Below, piece by piece: positions 49,430 through 60,261 of a stretch of 64,000 nucleotides of DNA. Source of the DNA: Micropterix aruncella (Eukaryota; Arthropoda; Insecta; Lepidoptera; Micropterigidae); contig OX155965.1 in NCBI GenBank assembly GCA_944548615.1, forward strand, positions 23,240,256 through 23,304,255, given 5' to 3'. Below the pieces are notes generated by a model. That model was not told the origin of the DNA. It saw only the letters and a program-made list of their open reading frames with translations, and ran no database searches. Position 1 is the first letter of the stretch, and every line of letters begins with the position of its first letter. A program made the position numbers and the translations under genes.

Positions 49430-49890
49430 TCACTGGTCCATTCGGGAGCTAATGGACCCTGTGCAGTTCGGCCTTTATGACCCATGCGTTAGGGTCAGCC
49501 CAACTTACGGGTCAGCACCTATCCGGTAGCCTCCCGGAAGAAGTGCGAGCCCGGGTACGACTCTGTGCCTGTGGGCCGGTTCCCCTGGACATTGTAACTC
49601 GGGCGCTCCTGGACGATTTGCGCTCATGGACGACGTGCGGCTGCAGCAAGTCAACTGTCCATTCCGATAGATAACCAAAGGAGTTTGTTTCCTAAAAAGC
49701 GGGGGCTGCTGTTTACCTAATGACAGCCGCTCTAGAAACGACCAATTGTCCACCCGATCCTGATTGATAAGACGGACAAAAGACGCCCTAGTCCGCGATG
49801 ATTCGAACTGAATCGCCATTTACAATCGCAAGGCGGACCGCGCAAGCAGCCTCGAATCTGTAACCAGTCGGGAGGCCGGAGAAATCCGTC
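49430..49890 (+). repeat. Family A element, partial copy
   Basis: CCCAACTTACGGGTCAGCAC, AAAGCGGGGGCTGCTG and GACCGCGCAAGCAGCCTCGA lie in family order. The mirror frame of 104 codons on the minus strand is not conserved in other copies. Confidence 0.65.
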
Positions 49891-50044
49891 CATAATTTTA
49901 TTTTATTTTTATTTTATAGTAAATACATGATAATAGTAATTTTAAAACATATTTAAACAAAACAATTTTACTATCTTATGAATAGTTTACAATGCTTGCA
50001 TTATAAATTAATATAGAAATAACATGAACACGATCATAGTGAAA

Positions 50045-50600
50045 AAAAAATCGGTTGTGTCACCCCAAGACTTTCCTGACTAGTATCCGGGGAGGTGCGA
50101 AAAAACAGCGACATTTTTTATTCTAGTACCCCAAATTTGTATGGCAGGTACCCCAAACGTTGGTCGTAAGTACCCCAAAAACTAATAGGTTCTTCCGATG
50201 GTTAACAGAAGCTTCTATGCCAAATTTTAACTTAGACAGATTAAGCGTCTGGGCGCTATCGCGGAAACAATTTTTTCGCCGGGAACCCCAAATTTGTATG
50301 GGAGGTACCACAACCGTAGGGCGTAGGGACTCCAAAAACTAATGGGTTCCTCCGACGGTTAACAGAAGCTTATATACCAAATTTCAGCTCAATCCGATTA
50401 AGCGTCTGGGCGCTATCGTGGAAGAATACATACATACAGACATACAGACATACAGACATACAGACAGACAGAGATCGGTCTGGAAATAGTCTCAATCGTC
50501 TCAGGGAGTCTCAAAATATATATTCCCATCTTCATCTCAAATTTTTTTTTATAGCGCGATCACAATACTTTCCTTTCCGATAGGTCGTCAGGAAAGTAAA
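50045..50600 (-). repeat. Family G/F block, inverted
   Basis: Reverse complement of family G (GGGCGCTATCG, GCGCGATCACAATACTTTC) and of the F end (CGGTTGTGTCACCC). A GACATACA microsatellite lies at 50430-50472. Two similar sub-blocks around ACCCCAAA and AAGCGTCTGGGCGCTATC suggest an internal duplication. Confidence 0.55.
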
Positions 50601-50784
50601 AAGTAATAAGGCTAATAATAATTTAAGGGTAGGTAATAAAAGAAATAATAAGGTACGTTGTTAATTGGTAGCGAGGACGATTGGTCTGCCCGTTATCTAC
50701 CCGGTGCCGGTCGGTAAGGGTTGGTCTCTCGCAAGCTAGTTGGCGGAGCTAGGTAGGGGATTGTTACTGTCTTATTCTTTTTCG

Positions 50785-51338
50785 CTCATCACACGGCTGA
50801 AAGACCGACTTCATACATAGAGCTTCGAAATATTCTACCAAAGCCCCTTCTCAAAACTGTGTATATGGCGTTGTGCCAAAGCCTGTGGTCCTATGGCACA
50901 ATTGCATGGGGTGGCTGTACCACACAAGTACTCCTTCCTTTGATCAATGCGCAGAAGCTGATTCTAAAGGTCATCAATAAAAAACCCCCTAGATACCCCT
51001 CAGCGAAACTCTTTACAGAATATGGAGTACTTGATGTGAGGCAATTATTCATAAAACAATTACTAATTGAGTTTCACAGAATCAAGGATCAGCAGACAAG
51101 AAGCCAACAAACTAAAAACACAAGGCAAGCTACTGGGTCGAATTATAATATTCCGATTGTAAAGTCCTCATTTGCCCAAAGGCATTTTTACTTCCTTGCG
51201 CCGAGATTTTATAATAATTTAAATGAGAGTTATAAGAATGCAAACAACTTAAATTCATTCAAAATACTTATAAAGAAGTACCTGCTTGAAAGGGGTCCAA
51301 TGTATGCGGAGTCTCAATTGCTCTCGCTAATAATTTAA
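50785..51338 (+). pseudogene. Jockey/CR1-like LINE, reverse-transcriptase C-terminus with 3' tail
   Basis: The frame from 50859 encodes 159 residues: ALCQSLWSYGTIAWGG, then AQKLILKVINKKP, then FYNNLNESYKNANNLNSFK, the order seen after the reverse-transcriptase core in Jockey/CR1-like elements. Coding similarity begins earlier, near 50785, in another frame. After the stop a 3' region of about 370 bp ends in an A-rich tail (51700-51728). The 5' part of the element is absent, as usual for LINE copies. The reading frame is intact to its stop, so this copy is not old. Confidence 0.75.
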
Positions 51339-51749
51339 GTTGTATATATTAAATTATATATTACTAACTAATATCAAATCTCGTGTATTATTTGCTATGT
51401 ATATATATGTGTAGGTATGTATATATATATATATATATTTATGTATGTGTGTATGTATGCGTATGTATATATGTATATATTCTTATGTATCATGCAATAC
51501 AACTTAAGTTCAGAATATCAAAAGAGTCAGCTCGTCGATACAATTAAACAAAAATCAGCATCCCTAGATACGGGTCTCTGACCTAGTTAGGAATGCGGAT
51601 AAACATTTCACCATAGGATGTGCTCAATCTCTCCCAACTCAACCATATTATGTAAATGGTGTTTATATGACATATTATATGAAGTTATTGTAAATTAATA
51701 AATAATAAAAAAAAAAAATAAAAAAAATATCGTTATACCAGCCCGCCCG

Positions 51750-52502
51750 TTGTGTATCAGGTTCACATATCGTTATAACATAATTTGGAGTTTGCGTCAC
51801 CTACATATATGGTCACCGCAGTACAATGACCGTATAGAGCGTATTCAGAAAACCTTCGTAAGGCACTTGTGTCATCGAACCCTCGCTGAATATACCTCAT
51901 ATTCTGACGGCTTGGCAAGGTTCGAAATGCTGGGTCTTCAGCAGCGACGTAAAGTGACTTAAATGACGTTCTTCCACAATATACTTTCGCATCATATCGA
52001 CAGCCCACAAATTCTAAGCAGAATAGCCTTAAATGTCCCATCGAGCCGAACACGTCACCCAAGAGTATTCAATGTACCCAGACTTCATACAAATCAAGCA
52101 AGGAATTCAACTCTGCATCGAATTATGGAAGCCTACGATGAATCGTTTCAGGAACTAGACATATTCTCAATGAGCAAAATCGAGTTTATCAGAGCGGTAA
52201 TAGACCAGACCATAAAAGCTTGAACAGATACATACCTGTGCAGAATCACACACTCTCATATATACACAACTATGACACATACACGCAGATGTACACACAC
52301 CCATTAAACACACATCACAATCACACATATAAACACACTCATCCTACTCTATCATACACACTCACAAATCGAGGGAACATAAACTGTATATTATCAGGAG
52401 ACTATTTTAGCCGTAATATTGTTATTATTATTTATTAACTTAAGACCCGAACTGTTTTTCTCTTTTGATGGAATAAAATAAAAATAAAATAAAATAAAAA
52501 AA
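51750..52502 (+). pseudogene. Second Jockey/CR1-like LINE 3' fragment with (TAAAA)n tail
   Basis: Two frames joined by a stop at 51960 read LHIWSPQYNDRIERIQKTF, then MTFFHNILSHHIDSPQILSR and RNSTLHRIMEAYDESFQ, typical C-terminal LINE sequence. A CA-rich 3' untranslated part (52230-52360) and a (TAAAA)n tail at 52471-52502 follow. Directly after the tail comes the family A 3' end (GGTTCGCCCGTTGTAGTCGA, 52505-52524), so this LINE sits in or next to a family A remnant. Confidence 0.7.
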
Positions 52503-52588
52503 CAGGTTCGCCCGTTGTAGTCGACATCGCCCAACAGGTCCATTCGCTAATAAAACTGAAGTTACTAAACTGCTCAGTCGCCGGCGGC

Positions 52589-52612
52589 GGGGGGGGGGGG
52601 GGGGGGGGGGGG
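52589..52612. repeat. Poly(G) tract, 24 bp
   Basis: Twenty-four consecutive G, preceded by CCGGCGGC. Confidence 0.95.
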
Positions 52613-53146
52613 TTAGTGTGTGTAACTAAAATACCGAGAACATATCGGAGTCCACACTTAAAGATTAAAGTAATCTTAAAGTAATTTAAACGCTTTGATT
52701 TCAACGAGTAGAGAGTGCGTGTTAGGTCAGTTTTATAGTTTAGCACCCGCTTATACCTCCTCTGCGCAGACTCTATCTATGCTGTTAATAACCGGATGCT
52801 GTGGCTGAATAATTTTCATAGAAAGGGCAAATGTTGTTCACTTCTATTGCAGATTGTTTAATGGTGGAATTATTCACGCATACTAAGGCGTATGCAGGGT
52901 AGGCAGCAGGCTGGTCGGGTGAGCGTGACTCACGAGTACTCACGAGTACTCACGACCGGAAACCGAACTAGGGAGGCGCCTCGAATGGCGCGCCACTCCG
53001 CCATTATACTCGAATGCATTCGCTTATCAAATTAACAGCCGAATTAATCAACTTTAAAACATTTCTGTTCGCAATTGGTACGTAGCGTTCGCGGTGGTGA
53101 ATTTCATAATTCCAAGGAAGAAAAGTATGCTTTACAAGTTTATAAA

Positions 53147-53335
53147 ATGGATAGTAGCAGCACAGTATACCAGACAGTAGCTTCTCTTAGAACGAAATTG
53201 AAATCGAAGCAAGTGACGTCAGGAATCTTAAGGCCTACCACAAATCGTAATATGATTATTCGTCTTCTTCTTGAAGCATCGTCCCAGCCACATTTACGGT
53301 ACCCCGGCGATACAGATGCCACCGATTTGTTCTGA
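53147..53335 (+). CDS. Small ORF, hypothetical
   Basis: An ATG in good context (AAAATGG) opens 62 codons (MDSSSTVYQTVASLRTKLK... ending DATDLF). It lies in less AT-rich sequence downstream of a CpG-bearing stretch (52960-53010) with a repeated ACTCACGAGT. The protein is basic in its middle and has no membrane segment. No family is recognised, and an upstream in-frame ATG at 53075 would add 24 residues. It could be a first exon, a small gene or chance. Confidence 0.2.
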   Translation: MDSSSTVYQTVASLRTKLKSKQVTSGILRPTTNRNMIIRLLLEASSQPHLRYPGDTDATDLF

Positions 53336-53529
53336 GAATACCATTATGGCGTCGGCTCGTAAATCTGCATATCTGCACGCGGACACAAACTGCACCCACA
53401 GCGTTCACAGCCCACAGCGCCGTAACTATGGGGTTAAGGACGCGACATGACTTACTTCCGTCGCACCCTCTTCCCGCATTGCCTTGTAGCTCTTGAGCGA
53501 ACTTACCGGGTGTTATTATACTATGGTAG

Positions 53530-54024
53530 CAGTGCCGGATGAACCCATGTAGAGGTCCTTAGGCTATCGAAACCTCGGGACCCCCTATGCACTTTTCGAG
53601 ACCCTCTTTGGGCTGTCAAATATTCTGATAACAATATCAAATCAAATCACGTTTAGTGTGTTGAAAAACTTTTACATATTTGTTTAGACACATTACTTTG
53701 GATAGCCGCTTGATATATACATAACGTTAGAATTAATACTAAATGTTTCTTAAGACACTTATAACATAATTCATAATAGTCGTATTAGATACGTAAAACT
53801 ACAACTTTGTGGTTGGGTCAGAGGTCTGCTAGTAGCCCGGTACTGCTTACCGGTCCATGCAGATCACTGACCTTCAAGTTGGGCAGATCGCTGGGTTGAA
53901 GAAAGTATCGTCCCAGTAAACTGTGTATTTTTGCGGCGAGGCCTGGACAGCGACCAACGATGTGTATGCTGTCTTCAGGTTCTTCGCCACATATTAATAG
54001 CTAGATTCTTGGCAACCTATGCAC
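53530..54024. mobile_element. hAT-like left end, right end not found
   Basis: CAGTGCCGGATGAACCC resembles the TIR of 46120-48077. No matching right end or 8-bp duplication was located, so the extent given is nominal. Confidence 0.4.
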
Positions 54025-54139
54025 GTTAAGTAAAGATTAGAGTAGTAATGAAACTTACTGCTTACAGAAATATTTTCAAACGTCAAAGAACGGTTTTTAG
54101 CCATCAATTAGACACGACGTAAATGTAACGTAATGTAAT
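54025..54139 (+). repeat. LINE 3'-end-like repeat with TAATG tail
   Basis: Matches 27108-27221 (GTAGTAATGAAACTTACT, AACGGTTTTTAGCCATCAAT) and ends in GTAACGTAATGTAAT. Confidence 0.65.
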
Positions 54140-55379
54140 TTTGTACTAAGCAAGCAACCTAAAAACGTTGTTTCTTTCTTTACAGACAACGCGCGAGCGA
54201 AATGAAGAAAAGGATTCTGAGCCAGACTCCAAGATCGCGCAATCATCATTTTTTTACCTTTTCTAGTTTTACGTAATAGTTAATAAGTTCCTAATGCTGA
54301 ATCAGCCGTTATTTTCTGCCAGAAATAGCGGTTTATTCACGTTGAATGGAGTATTGTCGCCTAAATTCATTCATTATATGAGTATTTAATATACATTTCG
54401 CAGTCATATGCGTCCATTCTGCCGTCAGTAATTTGATTGAAGATACTACAGAACGAGTATTTTCAATTAAAGCGGGGGGAAGCGGCGAAAAATCCTGCCA
54501 GATTTTGATTCGCGGATGCGTATGACTGCGCTTTATTTCGATATTAATCCGACCATACTTCTATTCCACCATGAGGAGATGTGGAAGTGTCCAGTCTGAA
54601 GTGACTCTGAATCGAAGAGTTGTGTGTTTGATCGCCAGGTCCCACGCTGAACGGCCAGCGGCTGGTCGAGTTCCCCCTGCCCAGGGACGAGCCCCGTCCA
54701 GGAGGAGGAGGCGGTGGCGGTAGTCTGAGGGTTCGATCTGCCTACCTCTGGCTGAAGGCTGACTTCCGATCCTCGCTGCCCAGGCGGCTAAGGATCAAGG
54801 CTGCTGATAGGAACCTAACGCTCTGGATTTTCAGGGTTGCCACTAATGCTACGAGATTAAGTGAAAAGGTAAGTTGAAGGACTGTTGGTTGCAGATGCAC
54901 GAAACGGAAGATGGAGACAGTGAGACAGGCTTACTCCCATTCTTACTCTGCGAATTCACTGAGAAAAATATTAGATTGATTCTTACCATTTTGTTATTAC
55001 GGTTTTAAACGGGAATAACGATGTTTCAACCTCAATTTTGTTGAATTACAAAGAAACTCCATTACTCGATCATGTGTATAAAAAAAAATCCGTACGGTTA
55101 TTTTTTTTTTTTTTGGGAAACATACAGCGCTTTGCTGGCCGATAATTGTTTCCTACATTATTTTCTTATAAGGTAAATCAAAAGTTGCATTGCACTAAAT
55201 TAAATTAAATTAAATTACAATCGAACTATTGCAAAGATAGGAAAGGAGAGGGATGGTATATATGTAGGATAGGATATATGTATTCAAATTATACTCTTTG
55301 CTATTCTCAATTTCGCTCTGAGTGTTTTGAAACCATTTGTATAATCACAATATTATATACTCACTTCCTAGACGCCTAG
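54140..55379. other. Unassigned sequence
   Basis: Includes a GC-rich patch at 54630-54790 and a CACTGAGAAAAATATTAGATT terminus near 54957 of the type shared with family H. No gene recognised. Confidence 0.4.
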
Positions 55380-55985
55380 TGAGCTAAGGACAGCCTCGCT
55401 GAATTAAGGTTGGTTCAAGTAAAAAATGACGATATCTTCGAATCGACTATTCTATGTGGTCATCAAGCGGTGCATAACAGAGTTTTGGGCGTAACTAGTG
55501 CTCACACGAGGTATTTCGAACGTACGAGGAGAGCGAACCCTTCGTGGCGGAACCAACAATGACAGTTTTTTTACCAAATGAGGGCTATCAATTTTGATAT
55601 GTATTGTTTTATGCAATAATGTCATATCAGCCGCTGTGCGGCGGTCCTCCAGTTAACACATACTAAAATATTTCAGCCTGCTCTTATAGGTTCCAGGTCC
55701 CAAGTACTCACGATAGTCCAAGTATCTAATAAAACGTCTTTGGACGCCCTCCACCATATTTTTATACACGCCATATTGCGGATTCCAAATCTGCGATGCG
55801 AACTCTAAGGTGCTACGAACATAGGAAAAGATGTTAATGTTCGAGAATGGTTTACATTTAACAAAACCCAGAGTCCTCAACGCCTTGCTAACAATACTGT
55901 TGATGTGTTGGTCGAACGTCAGCTTTTGATCCAGTTGTACCCCAAGATCTCGAATGCACTGAACTTCAGGGATATATTAATACGG
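55380..55985 (-). pseudogene. Jockey/CR1-like LINE C-terminal fragment
   Basis: On the minus strand the frame reads IRDLGVQLDQKLTFDQHIN, then FSYVRSTLEFASQIWNPQY, then VQRRFIRYLDYREYLGP, a textbook succession for the end of a Jockey/CR1-type reverse transcriptase. After a stop near 55655 a second frame continues (LVPPRRVRSPRTFEIPR). The catalytic FADD/YADD core is not included. A family H copy abuts its upstream side. Confidence 0.75.
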
Positions 55986-56270
55986 AAATAAAAGTATAGG
56001 TACTGTAATTTCAACATGATTCATGTGTCCGACTATATCGATACGTATACTACTACATGCTGTCGTCTTACAAGCGAGATCCCAAGGTCGCGACGTAATG
56101 ATATAAAATTATGTTTTAACATGATGGCACGGTAACTAACGTCACTCCAACACCATTACGCGTCTTGTTAATTATTATGTACGGACCACAGTCTGAGTTA
56201 TATACGTAAAATCCTTGTTGAAACATGCGTATTTCCGTGTATTACATCGGTATATTTTTCTCAGTGTGCT
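55986..56270 (-). repeat. Family H repeat, copy 3
   Basis: Reverse complement of the H blocks (AAGCGAGATCCCAAGGTCGC, AAACATGCGTATTTCCGTG) ending in TTTTTCTCAGTGTG. Confidence 0.65.
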
Positions 56271-56350
56271 ACCTTCTTCAATATTAAAAAGATTCACTTT
56301 AATTAAAATTGCTTAGGAAAATTGTTAAACTAAAAATAGTTATAAAACGT

Positions 56351-57030
56351 ACACTGAGAAAAATATAACGATGTAATACACGGAAATATACATATTTCAA
56401 CAAGGATTACGTATATAACGCAGACTATGGTCCGTACGTGTGAATTACCATGACGCGCAAAGGTGTTGGCGTAAGGTTTTTTGTCCAAGGCATTGCACGT
56501 TTTTTTCAACGCACGGCGTGTTAGCCACGCCGTAGAAAAAAACGTGACCTCTTGTCAACTGCGCGATTTTTTCGCTGTACAACGCGTTACGTACATATAT
56601 TTTGTAAAGAACTTCAAGGTGACGCAATAATTGTCCGCCGAGAAAACGTCCGGTTGCATAGACAAGCTCTCATACATTTCCATACAACACTGATACAAAT
56701 TTCGCCGTACAAACACGGCTCGCTGAGAGGGAAATATGATGCATTCGGCGGCGGCGCCGTGCCGTTTTTCCAAAGTGTCAGTGGACAAGCTTCTATAGTG
56801 ATTCATACCCCACTGACGACCGCGTCTAGACACGGCGAGTTAACCGTGGATTTTCACGGCGAAGAAGCGTGTGTGAACGAGAGGCCTGACGGTAGTTACC
56901 GTGTCGTAATGGTAAAACATAATGTTATTTCATTACATCGCAACCTTGGGGTCTCGCTTCTAACATGACAGCATGTAGTAGCATGTATGGTTATAGTCGA
57001 CACATGAATTGTCTTAAAACTACAGTATAC
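56351..57030 (+). repeat. Family H repeat, copy 4, interrupted by family I
   Basis: H sequence runs 56351-56474 (starting CACTGAGAAAAATATAACG) and again from about 56889 (GGTAGTTACCGTGTCGTAATGG) to 57030, colinear with 39880-40142 once the middle is removed. Confidence 0.7.
56475..56888 (+). mobile_element. Family I segment inserted in family H
   Basis: About 410 bp, relatively GC-rich, starting with a long imperfect hairpin (56496-56545: CACGTTTTTTT, then GCACGGCGTG, mirrored). Its last 150 bp match 59790-59905. An open frame crosses it (138 codons from 56552, with GELTVDFHGEEACVNER). The frame also runs into family H and the paralogue is not fully colinear, so coding status is doubtful. 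No target duplication found. Confidence 0.5.
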
Positions 57031-57119
57031 TGTTATTTCCATTTTAACCGTAAGGAAAATTAATTAAATAATAACTCATTTATTAGACTATTAACTAAAT
57101 AATGCTTTACTACTGATTT

Positions 57120-58338
57120 ATCAAACCCAAATTCTGACTATGACAATTTTATAAAAGATTTTAATCGTCATTTTGAAGCTTGCTTTCCCTATAACACAAA
57201 TCCATTACTTAAGGACTATTATACGAACCGTAAACAAAAATATAACAAAGCAGTAGTAGCGGCTAAGAAAAATACTATAGAAGAAGAGATTAAGCAGTCG
57301 AATAACAAAACCAAAACTATGTGGAGTATCATCAATAGAGAGGGGAGAAATTTTTCAAGTAAGGCAAATGAACCTATTCAATTACTTCACAATGGTTTTT
57401 AAGTCTCTGATCCTACAGAAACGGCAAATATACTCAATGAATATTTTATAAACGCTGTTAAACGCATGACAAATTCTCCTAGTGTACCCTCTTCAATAAT
57501 TGTAGGTGAGATACCAGCATCAATGCTGTTGCATCCTATAACTTCCATTGAATTTGATAAGGCCTTTAATGGAATTAAAACAAAAACATCAATAGATATC
57601 TGGGCACACTCGATCAAATTAATAAAGAATATAGCACCAACGATTTCCAACACCTTGAAGTCTTTTTTAAATAATTGTATGAAACAAGGTGTGTTCCCAA
57701 ATCTAATGAAAATAGCAAAGATAGTACCAGTTTTTAAAAAGGGAACAAAACTGATCCTGAAAATTACACGCCGATTTCACTGCTTCCAGCTTTCTCCAAA
57801 ATTTTTGAAAAAACAATTATATACCTAACAGGCTATATCTATTCGCAAATAAATTCGATATACTAAATAAATATCAATGTGGTTTTAGGAAGAATACGTC
57901 CACCATCTCGGCATTTCGGAGATGGTAAATTTCATAACCGACACTTCTGAAAATTCTTCTCAACCCGTGGTAGTTTTTTGTGATCTATCCAAAGCGTTTG
58001 ATTCGGTTGACCACGAAATACTGCTCAATAAATTAAACAGTTATGGGATTCGGGGCAAAGCCAATAATATGATGAAATCCTACCTAACAGGTAGGTCACA
58101 GGTAGTAAAAATAGATGGATTTAGATCTACACCTCAACCGATATCCTGCGGAGTTCCCCAGGGATCGATTCTTTGTCCATTATTATTTTTATTTTTTATT
58201 AATGATGTAGGTAATTGTTTGCCCGCCTACATCAAAACCTTGTTCTATGCCGATGATACAAGTTTCCTGTTTCACGATAACAATCTTAACGACCTAATGA
58301 CCAATGCCAATCATTCGTTAAACCTAGCAAACTATTGA
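57120..58338 (+). pseudogene. Jockey/CR1-like LINE reverse transcriptase, decayed
   Basis: From 57125 the frame reads FNRHFEACFPYNTNPLLKDY; a stop follows QLLHNGF near 57403. From 57466 come FNGIKTKTSIDIWAHSIKLI and VFPNLMKIAKIVPVFKKGTK. After frameshifts near 57760-57920 the core follows: VVFCDLSKAFDSVDHEILLN, GVPQGSILCPLLF and FYADDTSFL, the catalytic YADD. It then stops at 58338 and a short piece of the end is duplicated. The endonuclease and the C-terminal third are missing. It ends about 330 bp before the activin exon, inside what should be its intron. Confidence 0.85.
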
Positions 58339-58672
58339 ATACTGAATCATTCGTTAAACCTAGCAAATAAATTGAATACTGAATAATAAATACTAAAAAT
58401 GTTGATACAAATAATTAGGTAATAGAATTTCAACGTACAACATTGCAAAGTAGATAAAAGTTTGTAATAAGGACAGTACAGTCGCGGCATTTCGTTCGAT
58501 CGGCTCCAATAAAGTTGGTCCCATTATCAAGATGCGATGATAAGTCGAGGTGTCGCGTAGGCAGCGGTGATGTGCAATGTATTCGTCATAGATCGATACG
58601 GCACAATAATTATTTATTTAAAGGTATGGCGTAGCTTTATACGTGATGTAGCAGTTTTAATGTTGCGTGCAG
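58339..58672 (+). other. Intron 3' end upstream of the activin exon
   Basis: AT-rich, with a weak pyrimidine tract (GCAGTTTTAATGTTGCGTG) and the acceptor AG at 58671-58672. No branch point can be fixed. Confidence 0.6.
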
Positions 58673-59275
58673 GGTTTCGAGGAAGCGGCGGAGCTCGTGG
58701 GCTCGACGTCGGCGCGCATGGGCGCGCTGGGCTGGCTGCGCGTGGACGTGACGGAGGCGGCGCGGCGCTGGGCGGCGGCGACGGCGGCGGGCGGCGCGCC
58801 GCTGCGGCTGCTGGCCGACTGCTCGGGCTGCGGCGAGCTGGTGCGGCTGCGCGCGGGCGGCGGCGCGCGCGACGAGGCGCGCCCCTTCCTGGCCGTGCGC
58901 GCCGAGGCGGGCGGCGCGCGCCGCGTGCGCCGCCGCGCCTTCGACTGCGCGGGCGCGCCGCGCGGCCACTGCTGCAAGCAGCGCTTCTACGTGTCGTTCC
59001 GCGCGCTCGGCTGGGACGACTGGATCATCGCGCCGCGCGGCTACTTCGCCAACTACTGCCGCGGCGCGTGCGGCGCGCGCTCGCCGGACGCCTTCCCCAG
59101 CTACCACGCGCACGTCATCGAGGAGGCGCGCCGCCTCGACCGCCTAGCCGGCCTGCAGCCGTGCTGCGCGCCCGTCAAGTTCTCCGCGATGTCGCTCATC
59201 TACTTCGGGCCCGACTCCAACATCATCAAGCGGGACCTGCCCAAGATGGTCGTGGACGAGTGCGGCTGTCCTTAG
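58673..59275 (+). CDS. Actbeta: Activin-beta (inhibin beta-like) TGF-beta ligand, last exon
   Basis: Secreted dimeric ligand of the activin branch of TGF-beta signalling, acting through type I/II serine kinase receptors and Smad2-type effectors (family knowledge). The exon encodes 200 residues. Residues 1-82 are the end of the prodomain, with WLRVDVTEAARRW and two Cys at 50 and 53. RRVRRR (83-88) is a furin-type site. The mature domain 89-200 has nine Cys (92, 100, 101, 119, 123, 154, 155, 197, 199), the activin/TGF-beta pattern with the extra N-terminal pair. It has WDDWIIAPRGYFANYC and ends DLPKMVVDECGCP. The exon starts after AG at 58671-58672, in phase 0; earlier exons lie outside the window. 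Third positions are almost all G or C, unlike the AT-rich surroundings. It is the Actbeta rather than dawdle or myoglianin type by the WDDWIIAP and IIKRDLP blocks. No stop or frameshift. Confidence 0.9.
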   Translation, partial: GFEEAAELVGSTSARMGALGWLRVDVTEAARRWAAATAAGGAPLRLLADCSGCGELVRLRAGGGARDEARPFLAVRAEAGGARRVRRRAFDCAGAPRGHCCKQRFYVSFRALGWDDWIIAPRGYFANYCRGACGARSPDAFPSYHAHVIEEARRLDRLAGLQPCCAPVKFSAMSLIYFGPDSNIIKRDLPKMVVDECGCP

Positions 59276-59640
59276 TCGGCCGCGCGGACACCGGCCGGAG
59301 AATCGGCGCCGCCCGACGGTTCCTCGCGACTCCGCGGAGCGCATTAGGCCTCTCGTTCGAGCGCGTTTTTCGCCGTAAAAACCTGCGATTAATTCGCCGT
59401 GTCTAGGGCACGGTCGTCAGTATCGTACGAATCACTATAGAAGCTTGTTCGCGTTAATGAGTTATCAGCGTTGAAAGCCTGTGTAGCAATATGCTGATAA
59501 GTATGTGCAGCAATGCGCTACGATCTTATGTACTATATAAAGCGTATTTATTATGAATGTTTCTCTCATGGACAACTTTACGTGGCATAATCTATACGTG
59601 TTGGCATCATGAGGTAACACAGTGAAATTTGCAGAGAAAT
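59276..59640 (+). other. Start of the activin 3' untranslated region
   Basis: Non-coding, GC-rich to about 59345 and then AT-rich. No AATAAA signal appears before 60026, so the 3' end of the transcript is not defined. Confidence 0.4.
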
Positions 59641-59930
59641 TATGCGGAGAAATTTTATAAAACATCTACTGGGGAATCGATGACATTCTTTCTCCAATGG
59701 AGTGAACGTAAAAGACTCGGTAGCAGCACAATCCAACATGGAAGCTTGTTAACGGACACGGCGGCAAAACGGACGGCGCCGCCGCCGTGTTTGTCAGCGA
59801 CCTTCCATAGAGTGATCCATACAACACTGACGACTATGCCTACACACGGCGAATTAATCGTAGGTTTTCACGGCAAAGAAACGTGTATGAACGAGAGGCT
59901 TATGCCCGATCCGGAGCTTTTGCGCGTCGC
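59641..59930 (+). repeat. Family I repeat, copy 2
   Basis: GTGATCCATACAACACTGAC, TTTTCACGGCAAAGAAACG and GAACGAGAGGC match 56800-56885. The translated piece HGELIVGFHGKETCMNER parallels HGELTVDFHGEEACVNER there. It lies in the activin 3' region. Confidence 0.55.
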
Positions 59931-60261
59931 TCGCGTTTCCTACCCCTACCCTAATGTACAACCGAAAATATTCAATACCTATTTTATAACACTTTTTTAC
60001 AACAAAAAAGTCCCTTGACTGCTTTTTAATAAATCCTAGCTAGCCAAATTACAAATACGACGAATATAGATTGTAAGAAATCGACGCGGGAACTGCGATG
60101 CCATGGAAATATCGAATCGTTTCCGTCCGCGAAGTACTCGGTGGGCAAGAACGACATCTTAATTTATTCACGAACGGGAGATAGTATCGTATTATCCGAT
60201 ATCGTGCGCTGTCTTTAGCCAAAAGGCAGCGACAGAAAAGCGACAGCGACAAAGAGATGCT
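59931..60261. other. Unassigned sequence downstream of activin
   Basis: Contains TTTAATAAATCC at 60026, a possible polyadenylation signal. No gene. Confidence 0.35.

Noticed and set aside
58667..58672. Start of the activin protein at 58667
   Set aside because: The codon there is GTG and lies in the intron end; the exon begins after AG at 58671-58672.
58567..59406. 279-codon plus-strand frame and 158/106-codon minus-strand frames over the activin exon
   Set aside because: Arg/Ala-rich shadow frames caused by high GC. The activin frame has the splice acceptor, furin site and cysteine pattern.
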